DNA of 64,000 nucleotides from Saprospiraceae bacterium. GTDB taxonomy: Bacteria; Bacteroidota; Bacteroidia; Chitinophagales; Saprospiraceae. The number at the start of each line of letters is the position of its first letter. The stretch's first letter is position 1. This document shows, one piece after another, positions 26,100 through 34,564 of the stretch. The notes beneath the pieces are model-generated. The model saw only the letters and a list, made by a program, of their open reading frames with translations, had not been told where the DNA came from and did no database searches. The stretch lies in assembly GCA_020437105.1 (NCBI GenBank), contig JAGQWR010000030.1, forward strand, positions 1-64,000, written 5' to 3'. The position numbers and the translations under genes are program-made.

Positions 26100-26942
26100 A
26101 TGAAACGTTTGCTTTTACTTTTTGTCCTTTGCTATTCAACTGGTATTAATGCCCAAGGCATCGAGCTTGGATTCCAGGTTGGGGGTTCCAACTACATTGG
26201 AGACCTGTCCAACAACTCCGTCAGCTTGTACATGAGTGAAACACATTTTGCGATCGGAGGGTTTGCCAGCTACCATTTTGGTCCGATAGTAGCCGCAACG
26301 CTGGAGTTTAATTATGGTACTATTTCCGGCCGGGATAGCAATTCTTCTGATGAAACTGTTCGGGCACGCAACCTGAGCTTTCGATCCTATTTGATTGATG
26401 CCGGGCTAAGTGCCGAAATTTATATTCCCGGTTTCCAGCCCTACAACCTGTATCGGCCTATTTCGGGCTTTCTTTTTGTTGGAGTGGGTATGAATGCTTA
26501 TAACCCGAAGACTGTATATGATGGGCAATGGGTAAATCTACAGCCATTGGGTACGGAGGGCCAGGCTGCCTATTCTAAAGTTACTTTAAGTATTCCATTT
26601 GGGGTAGGAATGAAGTATGCCATTACTGATGGCTTTAATCTGGGCCTTCGGATCGGTGCCCGCAAGACCTTCTCTGATTATCTGGATGATGTTGGTGGAT
26701 CATATGTCAGCTATCCGGAGTTATTGGCATCCAATGGAGAATTGGCTGCTGCTCTTGGCAATAGAACCGGTGAATTCTTAAATACAGAACCTGTAATTGT
26801 ACCTACCGGTTCTCCACGCGGCGATGGTACTGCCTCTGATTTAACCTTCCTGGCTATGTTTACGGTTTCCTGGAATTTATCTGATAACGGCCTGGTAGGG
26901 TCCAGAGGCCGGAGTAAACGGAAAACAGGTTGTTATAACTAA
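26100..26942 (+). CDS. DUF6089 family outer-membrane beta-barrel protein
   Basis: 280 residues from the ATG at 26100, which opens a signal peptide (MKRLLLLFVLCYSTGINA, then QGIELG). An upstream in-frame start at 25977 would put 41 residues ahead of this signal and is rejected. FQVGGSNYIGDLSNN at the mature N-terminus, alternating barrel strands such as GLRIGARKTFSDYLDDVGGSYV, and the Cys-containing tail KRKTGCYN fit DUF6089, a Bacteroidota barrel family related to PorG of the type IX secretion apparatus. Whether this copy works in secretion is not shown. It converges on the amidase gene with only three bases between stops. Confidence 0.8.
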   Translation: MKRLLLLFVLCYSTGINAQGIELGFQVGGSNYIGDLSNNSVSLYMSETHFAIGGFASYHFGPIVAATLEFNYGTISGRDSNSSDETVRARNLSFRSYLIDAGLSAEIYIPGFQPYNLYRPISGFLFVGVGMNAYNPKTVYDGQWVNLQPLGTEGQAAYSKVTLSIPFGVGMKYAITDGFNLGLRIGARKTFSDYLDDVGGSYVSYPELLASNGELAAALGNRTGEFLNTEPVIVPTGSPRGDGTASDLTFLAMFTVSWNLSDNGLVGSRGRSKRKTGCYN

Positions 26943-26945
26943 TTC

Positions 26946-28175
26946 TTAATCTTCCAGTCCTTCGTAGAGCCAGTTGGCGAGCGCCTGCCGATTACTTTCC
27001 AGAACAATACGTTGTTGATCGAAAGCATTTCGAATATTGGCCAGTTCAATATACACAGAAGTAGGTTTGGTTTCGCGTAACATGTGCAGGTCACGTGTAG
27101 AAACGGTGCCATGATATTCACCGCTTTGTCTGTATTTATTGTACTTTCTTTTCATCAAGGTATGTAGCTGGTTTGCCAGAGCTTTTCCAGAAGCACTATT
27201 TGGATGATGATAGAAAAAAAGATCTGTCTGGGTGCTTTGGCTCCTGGAATCTACATGGATCATGATAGCATATTGCTCCTTTACGCCTTGTGCACGATGT
27301 TTCTCATATAATTTATTAATTGCCGCACTTCGTTGCTTGAGTCTGGCGAGCTGCTGTCGGTAAATGGGTTTGTTGCCCCAAATAACCTCATCATAATCAC
27401 AATCCAGAAATTCCCCGGATCGGATTCCATCATTCGGGTCCCTGACAATTACATAAACCGTTGCTCCATTGGCAATGAGATTCCGAGCCAGGCGAAGCCC
27501 CACATCATAAGCGTATTCATCTTCACATAAAGTGTGGCCGCTTTTGGTGCCCATGGCGCCAGGATCTGGTCCGCCATGACCGGTAACAATGTAATATACG
27601 CGCCCTTTCATTTTTGTGCTGAGCAGGGGCACGTATTCATTTTCCCTCCCAAAGATCGGGAACCGGCGGGACCCTCCTTCCGTGGCAGCCAGATTGAGGC
27701 CGTTTTCCATTTCTACTGACTCTGGATTGTCAATTGGCTCTTCCTTTGGGTCAGAACGCTTCACCTCCTCCGGACAATTTAGCAAGTGGTAGGGAACCCA
27801 GAGTACCTTACTTTCCTTAAAACTATCCTTGCGGAGCCCGTCACCCAGCATGGTTTCATTATAGGTTTGGATTTCTTTGGCAAGTGGATAGTCTGTTATA
27901 CCAATTGAAGACCGGATGGTCTTTCCATTAAATTCATATAATAAAATAGGCAGGGAGTAATACTTACCGACAATCAATCCGGTATTTCGATCAATGGTAT
28001 TCAGGCGATAAAACTCTTCATGGTTGCAGTTGAAATCATCAAGTTTGTATCTGCGGAGCAGCGAATAAACACCATCTCCAGGCAGGGCCGGTACCTGATA
28101 ATATCGGCTTCCATCCGCATGCAGAGGCAGCAGAAAACATAAAAAAAGACCAATGGTGCATAGAATACGCAGCAT
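26946..28175 (-). CDS. N-acetylmuramoyl-L-alanine amidase (Amidase_3)
   Basis: 409 residues from the ATG at 28175, which starts a signal peptide (MLRILCTIGLFLCFLLPLHA); the longer frame begins with TTG at 28241. It cleaves the bond between MurNAc and the stem peptide in peptidoglycan. Zinc ligands and catalytic Glu of Amidase_3 are in order: His in IVTGHGGPDPGA, Glu in CEDEYAYDVG, His in AIMIHVDSRS, Glu in SVYIELANIRN. A region of about 180 residues precedes the catalytic domain and includes a LysM-like start (LPGDGVYSLLRRYKL). Periplasmic, acting in cell separation or wall remodelling. Confidence 0.88.
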   Translation of the reverse strand: MLRILCTIGLFLCFLLPLHADGSRYYQVPALPGDGVYSLLRRYKLDDFNCNHEEFYRLNTIDRNTGLIVGKYYSLPILLYEFNGKTIRSSIGITDYPLAKEIQTYNETMLGDGLRKDSFKESKVLWVPYHLLNCPEEVKRSDPKEEPIDNPESVEMENGLNLAATEGGSRRFPIFGRENEYVPLLSTKMKGRVYYIVTGHGGPDPGAMGTKSGHTLCEDEYAYDVGLRLARNLIANGATVYVIVRDPNDGIRSGEFLDCDYDEVIWGNKPIYRQQLARLKQRSAAINKLYEKHRAQGVKEQYAIMIHVDSRSQSTQTDLFFYHHPNSASGKALANQLHTLMKRKYNKYRQSGEYHGTVSTRDLHMLRETKPTSVYIELANIRNAFDQQRIVLESNRQALANWLYEGLED

Positions 28176-28400
28176 GAATTTACTCAGGTTTCGTTGCCTT
28201 TCGAAAGATACTAAGAGTCTGCTGGGAATTTTGGACTTCAAGTAAAAACAAGATCATTTTTTCAATTCAAGGTGTAAAAACCGGAGTATAGCAGCACTAA
28301 ATGAGGTTTTTTCAACGCAGAGTTGGAGAAAATGAGCCAGTTTGACGCTGATTACCAGTCTCCCGGGAGACTTTAGATTTAGAATGTATTTTCCGAAATC

Positions 28401-28757
28401 TTATTTTACGGGTGGAATAATTTCCGTCTTTTCTCCAAAATACTGTACAAAACGCTGCATCTCATTTGCAAGTTCCGCATTTTGAGTTGCCTTATAGTAC
28501 GTGTCGGCCAGCCCTCTTAAGGTTTGATAAAAAAAACGATCCATTTCAAGGACCTGCATCTCGGTTGTCCACAGATCAATTTTGAGGGTATCCATGTGGG
28601 TTTTGTCAAACAAGGATAAGAGCATTGCCTTTGCTCTGTTTTTTCCATTTTCATTAGGCTGATCATCAGAATGCCAGGTGATATCTACAGGCACTTTTTG
28701 ATCATTTAGACCGATGGTAATATCAATCTTAGATGTTTTTTTTATTTCGTTCTTCAT
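28401..28757 (-). CDS. gldC: Gliding motility protein GldC
   Basis: 118 residues matching GldC over its length: IDITIGLNDQKVPVDITWHSDD, AKAMLLSLFDKTHMDTLKIDLWTTEMQVLEMD (in parts), FFYQTLRGLADTYYKAT, FVQYFGEKTEII. GldC is a small cytoplasmic protein associated with Bacteroidota gliding and type IX secretion; its exact role is unsettled and many non-gliding members keep it. It lies 7 bases after the NAD(P)-binding protein gene. The ATG at 28757 is the only sensible start. Confidence 0.92.
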   Translation of the reverse strand: MKNEIKKTSKIDITIGLNDQKVPVDITWHSDDQPNENGKNRAKAMLLSLFDKTHMDTLKIDLWTTEMQVLEMDRFFYQTLRGLADTYYKATQNAELANEMQRFVQYFGEKTEIIPPVK

Positions 28758-28764
28758 GTTCAGT

Positions 28765-29466
28765 TTACCTTATTTTTTCGGGAAGCCCGGAGGCGTCTGC
28801 CAGAAATTTCAATTCATGGGAAGGGATAGTAAATTGGCCACTTTGTAATTGCTGGGCACTTTGAATCATCGCCCCTGCAACGACTGCGGCTTCCACTGGT
28901 TCGTATTTACCAAGTCGCCCACCACTTAAACGATGAGCGCCTAATGAAAGTCTGGCTCCAATGCGTTCACCTATCCGATTTTCCTTCCGATCACCCAAGA
29001 GAACGGAGGGTTGCAGTATATGAATTGCCCAAAAGGGAAGTTTTTTTACAGCTTCTTCCAACTCGCCTTTTACCCGGCTATAATAGAATAAAGAATTACT
29101 ATCCGCTCCAACAGCAGAAACTAACAAAAGTTGATTTACCCCATTGTTTACTGCTGCTTGTGCGGCTTGGTAGGCGTAGGTAAAATCCACTTTGTAAAAA
29201 GCCTCCCGGCTACCTGCTTTAGCCATTGTTGTTCCTAAGCAAAGAAATAAATCGTTGCCCTTTATGTGGTCTTCAAAACTGACAGGATTGTTGAAATCGA
29301 TAAGCTGTTGATCCAGTTTCGGATGTGTAATATCCAGTTGATGGCGCACAAAAATCCGGACGGTCGTATAGGCCGGATGATCCAGCAATTGCTGCGTAAG
29401 TTGCGAGCCAACTAATCCGCTTGCTCCAAAGACTAATGCCGTTTTTTTATTTACGAGGATTTCCAA
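28765..29466 (-). CDS. NAD(P)-binding Rossmann protein, TIP30/HTATIP2-like
   Basis: 233 residues starting at TTG (29466). Dinucleotide-binding motif GASGLVGSQL at about 14-23, then FLCLGTTMAKAGSREAFYKVD, YYSRVKGELE (active-site-like Tyr-x3-Lys) and LQPSVLLGDRKENRIGER. This is the order of atypical short-chain dehydrogenases related to human TIP30 and plant/bacterial NAD(P)-dependent epimerase-like proteins. Substrate unknown. Cytoplasmic. It lies in a minus-strand run between a TraB protein and gldC with short gaps (21 and 7 bases), so co-transcription is likely. Confidence 0.8.
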   Translation of the reverse strand: MEILVNKKTALVFGASGLVGSQLTQQLLDHPAYTTVRIFVRHQLDITHPKLDQQLIDFNNPVSFEDHIKGNDLFLCLGTTMAKAGSREAFYKVDFTYAYQAAQAAVNNGVNQLLLVSAVGADSNSLFYYSRVKGELEEAVKKLPFWAIHILQPSVLLGDRKENRIGERIGARLSLGAHRLSGGRLGKYEPVEAAVVAGAMIQSAQQLQSGQFTIPSHELKFLADASGLPEKIR

Positions 29467-29487
29467 ACGCTTATTTTGGATACAAAG

Positions 29488-30297
29488 CTAAGGAATTTCC
29501 GGGCGCTCTGCGGGTAGAATTGGCCGGAGTTTGAAGCCTTTGTGTTTGAGGATACGAAGCATGCCTTTTTCGCCTGGCAGATGTGCAACACCCACACCGG
29601 CAAAAACTGTTTTTTCCATAAGCAATGCCGCCAGTCGGTTGGCCATCAGTCTGTTTCTGTCAAAAAGCAGCGCATTACGGGAGCCTCCAAGGCTTTTCCG
29701 GGTACTTTGATAGAGCTGTTGAATAGCTCCCTGCTCATACCTTTCATTCATTCGAAGCATCTCTCTTCGATAAGCTGAAATATTCGTGGTCATTTTTACC
29801 AGGGACTGGAGCTGTTCTTTGTTTGAATAGGCCGTGTATATAGCCATTTGCTCTTCCTGGGTTTCGAGCCCGCCTGTACTTTTACCGGCATCGACGGCCA
29901 GATCCCATAAAAATTGATCCAGATGAAAAGGGCGTCCAACGGGCACCAGAATCCGGCTACTCAAAATATTAACCAGAAACAAGGGTGGATACAGGGCTAA
30001 TTGTTCGCTTGGGATCCGGGTCGTTTTCCGGATTATCCTGGCCAATTTTTCAAATTTCCTGGGAGTAAGTTCTTTTGTCCAATCTTTGCTGGCGGCTTTT
30101 TCTACTGAGAGATGCTGACTTTCAGACAGATCTAACTCTGCTACAAAATGAGTGCAACTCAACAAGCGCTCCCGGGCTAGTTCTAAAATAGGAAGATGTA
30201 GGTGGCGACGCAAATGCATCGTACCAAACAGGTAAGAAGGGGCAGACAAATCCGGATGATCTATCTGCCACAATAGGCTCTGTCGGGAAGCTCCCAT
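29488..30297 (-). CDS. TraB/GumN family protein
   Basis: 269 residues. The N-terminal SLLWQIDHP, SAPSYLFGTMHLR and AELDLSES segments and the C-terminal VFAGVGVAHLPGEKGMLRIL are the signatures of the TraB/GumN/Tiki fold, whose characterised relatives are metal-dependent peptidases using the GTxH and GxxHLxG His residues; both are present. No signal peptide is visible, unusual for secreted GumN relatives, so it is probably cytoplasmic. Flanked by Lrp and the NAD(P)-binding protein with short gaps. Confidence 0.87.
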   Translation of the reverse strand: MGASRQSLLWQIDHPDLSAPSYLFGTMHLRRHLHLPILELARERLLSCTHFVAELDLSESQHLSVEKAASKDWTKELTPRKFEKLARIIRKTTRIPSEQLALYPPLFLVNILSSRILVPVGRPFHLDQFLWDLAVDAGKSTGGLETQEEQMAIYTAYSNKEQLQSLVKMTTNISAYRREMLRMNERYEQGAIQQLYQSTRKSLGGSRNALLFDRNRLMANRLAALLMEKTVFAGVGVAHLPGEKGMLRILKHKGFKLRPILPAERPEIP

Positions 30298-30316
30298 GTT
30301 AGTTGCCGGGAACTAA

Positions 30317-30790
30317 TTAGTCGTAATTATAAGGTAAAACCTTGGTATCTTTTACAGTAGAGAGGGTCATCAGCGTTTTGAGTCGCTCAATCTCCTCAAT
30401 TTGGGAAAGCGTTTTAAAGAGCAGTTGCTCGTAGGTAGGAATATCCTTACAAACAATCTTAATCAGGAAATCAGCCTCACCAGTAATGATGTAACACTCT
30501 GTGATTTCTTCAATTTCCCGAATTTTCTCCAGAAAATGGTTGAGCGCATTTTCTTTTTGCCAGGCCAGGGAAACCAACACAAAGGTTTTTACATTCAGAC
30601 CAATGGTTTGAGGGTTTACCATGGCGTGGTAACTCTCAATTACACCGGACGTTTCCAACTTTTTTACCCGCTCAAGCGTTGGGGCAGGTGACAAACCAAT
30701 CTTCTTTGAAAGATCCAAATTAGTGATCTTGCTATTATCCTGTAGGATCTGCAATATTTTTAAATCGATCTTATCGAGTTTCTCTGGCAT
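30317..30790 (-). CDS. Lrp/AsnC family transcriptional regulator
   Basis: 157 residues. Winged helix-turn-helix at about 5-55 (DLKILQILQDNSKITNLDLSKKIGLSPAP, LERVKKLETSGVI) followed by the AsnC ligand-binding beta-alpha domain (KTFVLVSLAW, ECYIITGEADFLIKIVC, LKTLMTLSTVKDTKVLPYN). It forms dimers or octamers that respond to amino acids. The gene directly upstream is glutamate dehydrogenase, with a terminator between them, which hints at amino-acid control of nitrogen metabolism; the ligand is not deducible. Confidence 0.93.
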   Translation of the reverse strand: MPEKLDKIDLKILQILQDNSKITNLDLSKKIGLSPAPTLERVKKLETSGVIESYHAMVNPQTIGLNVKTFVLVSLAWQKENALNHFLEKIREIEEITECYIITGEADFLIKIVCKDIPTYEQLLFKTLSQIEEIERLKTLMTLSTVKDTKVLPYNYD

Positions 30791-30960
30791 GATTTTCTAG
30801 GGTTTTGAATTTTTTGGTCAACAAAAGCGATAACAACCCTTAAAACTTTTGAAGCATGCAAGATATATACTAAGAAATAAAACTCAAAGATTTGATGGAA
30901 TTTCCTTTGGATATTTTATATAAGGTCGAATTGGCAGAAGAAATGGAATATTATTCGGAG

Positions 30961-31002
30961 AAAAAAAAACGGGTTCGTTACTGCAAAGTAGTAACGAACC
31001 CG
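30961..31002 (-). terminator. Terminator after gdhA
   Basis: Perfect 14-base stem ACGGGTTCGTTACT / AGTAACGAACCCGT with an A8 run on the plus strand (T-run for the minus transcript). The stop of gdhA is at 31031. Confidence 0.93.
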
Positions 31003-31030
31003 TACAAAGTATGTTTTAGACCCCTTGTGT

Positions 31031-32461
31031 TTATGGGAAGATTCCCATAGTCAGGTAGTCATTTCCAATTTTTTTGATTGCATTGACAAATGCAGCCGTT
31101 CTCAGGTCTTCAATTTTCTTTTTCCGACGCTGAATCTCTATGATCTGCTGGTAGGCATTGATCATCGTTTCTTCCAAACCGGAACGTACAAGATCAATTT
31201 CGTCAGCTCCTTTTGCGATAAGCATCCGGTCGCGTGCCGTAACGATCTTTCCGGTTGAATCTTCCACCAGATCAACCACTTGCCGCAGTATGTTTTGGTT
31301 GAATCGTTTTTCCATCCGACCAAAGCGCATGTGCGACAGGTTTTTCAGCCACTCAAAATAAGAAACAGTTACACCGCCTGCATTTAAGAAAAGGTCAGGG
31401 ATAATAAGTTTTCCCTTTTTAAGCAGGATTTGTTCCGCTTCGAATGTTGTCGGGCCGTTGGCTGCTTCAGCGATAATTTTTGCTTTAATCCGGCCGGCAT
31501 TTTCCTGGGTGATCTGATTTTCGAGTGCCGAAGGCACCAAAATATCACACTCGAATTCCAATACTTTGTTGCGATCTTCTTTTTGGAAATTGACCGCACC
31601 CGGAAACCCAAGAATGGAACCGGTCTCTTCGCGGAATTTCAGGAGTTTATAGATATCAATACCTTTGGCGTCGTAGATAGCACCTTCCACCTCCGAAACC
31701 CCGACAATGATAGCATCTCCTTCGTCCTGGCTGATTTTGGCCGTATAAGAACCAACATTTCCCAGTCCCTGGATGACCATCGTTTTTCCAGCAATACCGG
31801 TTTCCAGTCCAAGGCGTTTCATTTCTTCTTTCTGGTCAACAGCCTCCCGGATGCCATAAAATACACCCCGGCCGGTAGCCTCCTGGCGTCCCTGGATTCC
31901 GTGAAGGCCAACAGGCTTACCTGTTACACAACCTGCTGCATCAATATCGTTGCCTTTGAATGCCCGGTAAGTGTCATAGATCCAGGCCATTTCCCGGCTG
32001 CCTGTTCCGTAATCAGGCGCAGGTACATCAACAGAAGGGCCAATGAAGTTTCGTTGGATCAGCTCTGTGGTGTATCGACGCGTAATTTTCTGAAGCTGTG
32101 CTTCATTGTATTCCCAGGGGTTGATCTTTACACCACCTTTAGCTCCGCCAAAAGGCACATCTACAATGGCACATTTGTAGGACATCAAGGTCGCCAACGC
32201 CATGACCTCCTCCTGGTTCACGTGGTTACTGTAGCGAATACCACCTTTGGTTGGCAGGCGGTGGTGACTATGCTGCACCCGGTAAGCTTCAATAACCCGA
32301 TATTCGTTTCCAATGCGTACTGGAAACTGTATCTGGTAAACAGCATTACAAACTTTAATCTGGGTTAATAAACCCTGGTGCAGGCCGGTATGAACAGCAG
32401 CTTTATCAAAATAATTCTGAACACTGCCAAAAAAACTGGGTTGCGGTTTTGTCTTAGTCAT
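31031..32461 (-). CDS. gdhA: Glu/Leu/Phe/Val family amino-acid dehydrogenase (glutamate dehydrogenase)
   Basis: 476 residues from the ATG at 32461 (MTKTKPQPSFFGSVQ). Reversibly deaminates glutamate to 2-oxoglutarate. Substrate site GGIRYS...KCAIVDVPFGGAKGGVKINP holds the catalytic Lys; DVPAPDYGTGSREMAWIYD is the family loop; NAD(P) motif IQGLGNVGS; C-terminal FEWLKNLSH. Length fits the bacterial hexameric enzymes with a short C-terminal extension. It overlaps the CcmD gene by 8 bases, so it is translated from the end of the ccm message. Cofactor preference cannot be decided by eye. Confidence 0.92.
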   Translation of the reverse strand: MTKTKPQPSFFGSVQNYFDKAAVHTGLHQGLLTQIKVCNAVYQIQFPVRIGNEYRVIEAYRVQHSHHRLPTKGGIRYSNHVNQEEVMALATLMSYKCAIVDVPFGGAKGGVKINPWEYNEAQLQKITRRYTTELIQRNFIGPSVDVPAPDYGTGSREMAWIYDTYRAFKGNDIDAAGCVTGKPVGLHGIQGRQEATGRGVFYGIREAVDQKEEMKRLGLETGIAGKTMVIQGLGNVGSYTAKISQDEGDAIIVGVSEVEGAIYDAKGIDIYKLLKFREETGSILGFPGAVNFQKEDRNKVLEFECDILVPSALENQITQENAGRIKAKIIAEAANGPTTFEAEQILLKKGKLIIPDLFLNAGGVTVSYFEWLKNLSHMRFGRMEKRFNQNILRQVVDLVEDSTGKIVTARDRMLIAKGADEIDLVRSGLEETMINAYQQIIEIQRRKKKIEDLRTAAFVNAIKKIGNDYLTMGIFP

Positions 32462-32672
32462 TATCCATAATTTGGTTTTCCAAACGAGCAATTTTTCGGT
32501 CCAGTCGGATCAAATAAATTACCAAGCCGATGAAAATGACAAGAATGACACCCACAACGACATAAATTTTTCCAATACTATCCATAAAATCCACTAAACC
32601 ACCATCTTGAGCAGACAGGGGAATTGTCGTTCCAAATAACAGACAGAAAATGGAAAGAATCCTGATTCTCAT
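32454..32672 (-). CDS. ccmD: CcmD family small membrane protein
   Basis: 72 residues: a cleavable-looking signal (MRIRILSIFCLLFGTTIPLSA, then QDGG), one membrane helix at about 34-55 (IYVVVGVILVIFIGLVIYLIRL) and a charged tail (DRKIARLENQIMDND). This is the Bacteroidota CcmD type, which bridges CcmC and the CcmAB ABC exporter during heme delivery to CcmE. The downstream gdhA start lies inside its last codons. The assignment rests mainly on position after ccmB and ccmC and on the membrane topology. Confidence 0.75.
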   Translation of the reverse strand: MRIRILSIFCLLFGTTIPLSAQDGGLVDFMDSIGKIYVVVGVILVIFIGLVIYLIRLDRKIARLENQIMDND

Positions 32673-32779
32673 ATTTGATTTTTAAATGAGCTATACCTAA
32701 AGTATGCTCTATTAATCCGCCTACCTATGTGTTGCTACATTTAGCTAATAGTTAGGAAGCCCAAAACTCGTCAAAATTT

Positions 32780-33835
32780 TTATTCTGACAAATACTTTTC
32801 TCTTAGAATAAGCAGTCTGGCTGAAAGATTTGCCAACCAATAACCCAGTAGGGTCCATCCAATGATTGCCGGATAAAAAACCATACGCATGGTATTGTCC
32901 AAATCTTCTGATCCAAATGCCGGATTTCCGCCTGAGCCCGGGTGTAAACTGTCGCTCAATCGCGGAATAATATAGATGAGCGGAATAAGCAGCGAAAAGG
33001 CGAAAATATTATAACTCGCTCCCAATCGGGCTTGTCGCTCAGCATCTTCAAAGCTGTTTCTCAATACAAAATAAGCCAGATAAATCAACAGGGCAATGGC
33101 AGTCATATTCTGTTTGATATCCCAGCTCCAGAAGGCTCCCCAGGTGAATCGTGCCCAAACAGCACCTGTGGTTAAGCCCAGAATACCAAAAAGTACACCA
33201 ATTCTGGTGAAACTCTCTGCCCAATGATCATAAATCAACTCCCGTGTCCTCAAATGTTTGATGCTGTAATACACACTGGCAATAAACAGAAAAAGCATCG
33301 CAAACCATAATGACACATGGAAATAGGTGTTTCGGATCGTTTCTTTCAGAATATTTCGAAAAGGAAAATTCATGCCGGATGTCTTATGCAAATCCTGGAT
33401 TACTGTCTGTGACCAGGCAATATTTCCGGCAGCGGGATCAAGTACCTGTTGCCGGATAAAAACCGCGTCTGGCAATACCTGAACGCCACTTTGGGCCTCA
33501 TCTATAATCAAACTGGCAGGCATGACATCGGCACGGCTTGGAAGACTGGCAGGCAAGACAAAATCCAACTCAATAGCACGTCTGGATGTTTGGCGGATGC
33601 TATTCGCCGCAAGGGCATGGATAGAATCGACCTTTAACCAGGCTCGAATAGCTGTCGGATCAGCCGGATAGGAGGTATTGTATCCGTTTACCAGCACCGT
33701 AATCGGTGTGCCGGCATCAGCCGAACGAGGTGAAACCTGCTGAATACCTGGTTTTAAAGGAACCAAAAGCCCCACCGTGAATGCATAAATAAGAAGCACT
33801 ACACCTAAAGCCTTCCACCAATGTTTTTTAATCAT
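32780..33835 (-). CDS. ccmC: CcmC-type cytochrome c biogenesis protein with a periplasmic insert
   Basis: 351 residues from the ATG at 33835. CcmC holds heme for transfer to CcmE. The core carries the tryptophan-rich heme-site motif (VWARFTWGAFWSWD), five membrane helices and flanking His residues. Unlike the normal 220-250 residue protein, about 135 residues lie between the first helix (residues 8-25) and the second; they begin IQQVSPRSADAGTPITVLVNGY, resembling an IPT/TIG-like immunoglobulin fold, and are beta-rich. That insert should be in the periplasm. The gene is between ccmB and ccmD. Confidence 0.88.
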   Translation of the reverse strand: MIKKHWWKALGVVLLIYAFTVGLLVPLKPGIQQVSPRSADAGTPITVLVNGYNTSYPADPTAIRAWLKVDSIHALAANSIRQTSRRAIELDFVLPASLPSRADVMPASLIIDEAQSGVQVLPDAVFIRQQVLDPAAGNIAWSQTVIQDLHKTSGMNFPFRNILKETIRNTYFHVSLWFAMLFLFIASVYYSIKHLRTRELIYDHWAESFTRIGVLFGILGLTTGAVWARFTWGAFWSWDIKQNMTAIALLIYLAYFVLRNSFEDAERQARLGASYNIFAFSLLIPLIYIIPRLSDSLHPGSGGNPAFGSEDLDNTMRMVFYPAIIGWTLLGYWLANLSARLLILREKYLSE

Positions 33836-33897
33836 TTTGCACGCTATTTTACTCCGGAAAGGTCGCAAATTTCGGCAATAGCCAAGTCATAAATAGG

Positions 33898-34557
33898 TCA
33901 ATCTCTCCAAAGAAATGGAAACAGGAGCAACGAAACTGCCAGTAAGACAAGGTCGATGCCAACCAACGTGGCAATATCACTACGAATTGAATTTCCCTGA
34001 ATCAGTCCCATGGATTGTGCACCCATTTTGACCATAGTAAGCAATATCGGGATAATCAACGGAAACCCCAAGATAGCCATTAGGGTAGCCCTGTTATCTG
34101 CCTTAGAAGCGATCCCGGAAATAAAGGTAAATGTCAACGCAAATCCCAGACTCCCCAAAAAGATGGCTAAAAAGAAGGGGCCTGCATCTTTGACCGGGTT
34201 ACCTGCCACAAAACTGAAACAGGCATAGGTAAGCAGGGTGAGTACCAATAACAACAGGCAATTGTATAGCCCTTTTGCTAAAATAACTGCTCGTGGATCC
34301 AGAAGGGAATAATAATACAATTGCCGCTGACCGCTTTCCTGCTGAAAACTTTTAGTGATCGCATTGACAGACGCAAATAGTACGATAATCCAAAACAGGA
34401 CATTCCAAACCGCTCCATCTATCCGTACGGCAGATATATACACAATAAATACGGTAGAAAGCACGTACAGAAGAATGCCGCTGATGGCATAGCGCATCCG
34501 ATATTCGAGCGTAAGCTCCTTCTTTAATAACCAGCCAATTTCGCGAATGAGTGCCAT
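33898..34557 (-). CDS. ccmB: Heme exporter protein CcmB
   Basis: 219 residues, six predicted membrane helices. N-terminal amphipathic LLKKELTLEYRMRYA, then SAVRIDGAVWNVLFWIIVLFASVNAITKSFQQE, a family signature with the Gln/Phe segment, and the later YYYSLLDPRAVILAKGLYN. It is the permease of the CcmAB complex that releases heme-loaded CcmE. CcmA is not in the window. It starts 7 bases after the T9SS lipase-like gene stop, which suggests the ccm genes are expressed from that transcript or have a promoter inside it. Confidence 0.9.
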   Translation of the reverse strand: MALIREIGWLLKKELTLEYRMRYAISGILLYVLSTVFIVYISAVRIDGAVWNVLFWIIVLFASVNAITKSFQQESGQRQLYYYSLLDPRAVILAKGLYNCLLLLVLTLLTYACFSFVAGNPVKDAGPFFLAIFLGSLGFALTFTFISGIASKADNRATLMAILGFPLIIPILLTMVKMGAQSMGLIQGNSIRSDIATLVGIDLVLLAVSLLLFPFLWRD

Positions 34558-34564
34558 GCCACGT

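Noticed and set aside
31430-32368. A 312-codon plus-strand frame antisense to glutamate dehydrogenase
   Set aside because: gdhA on the other strand has all family motifs; this frame is its shadow.
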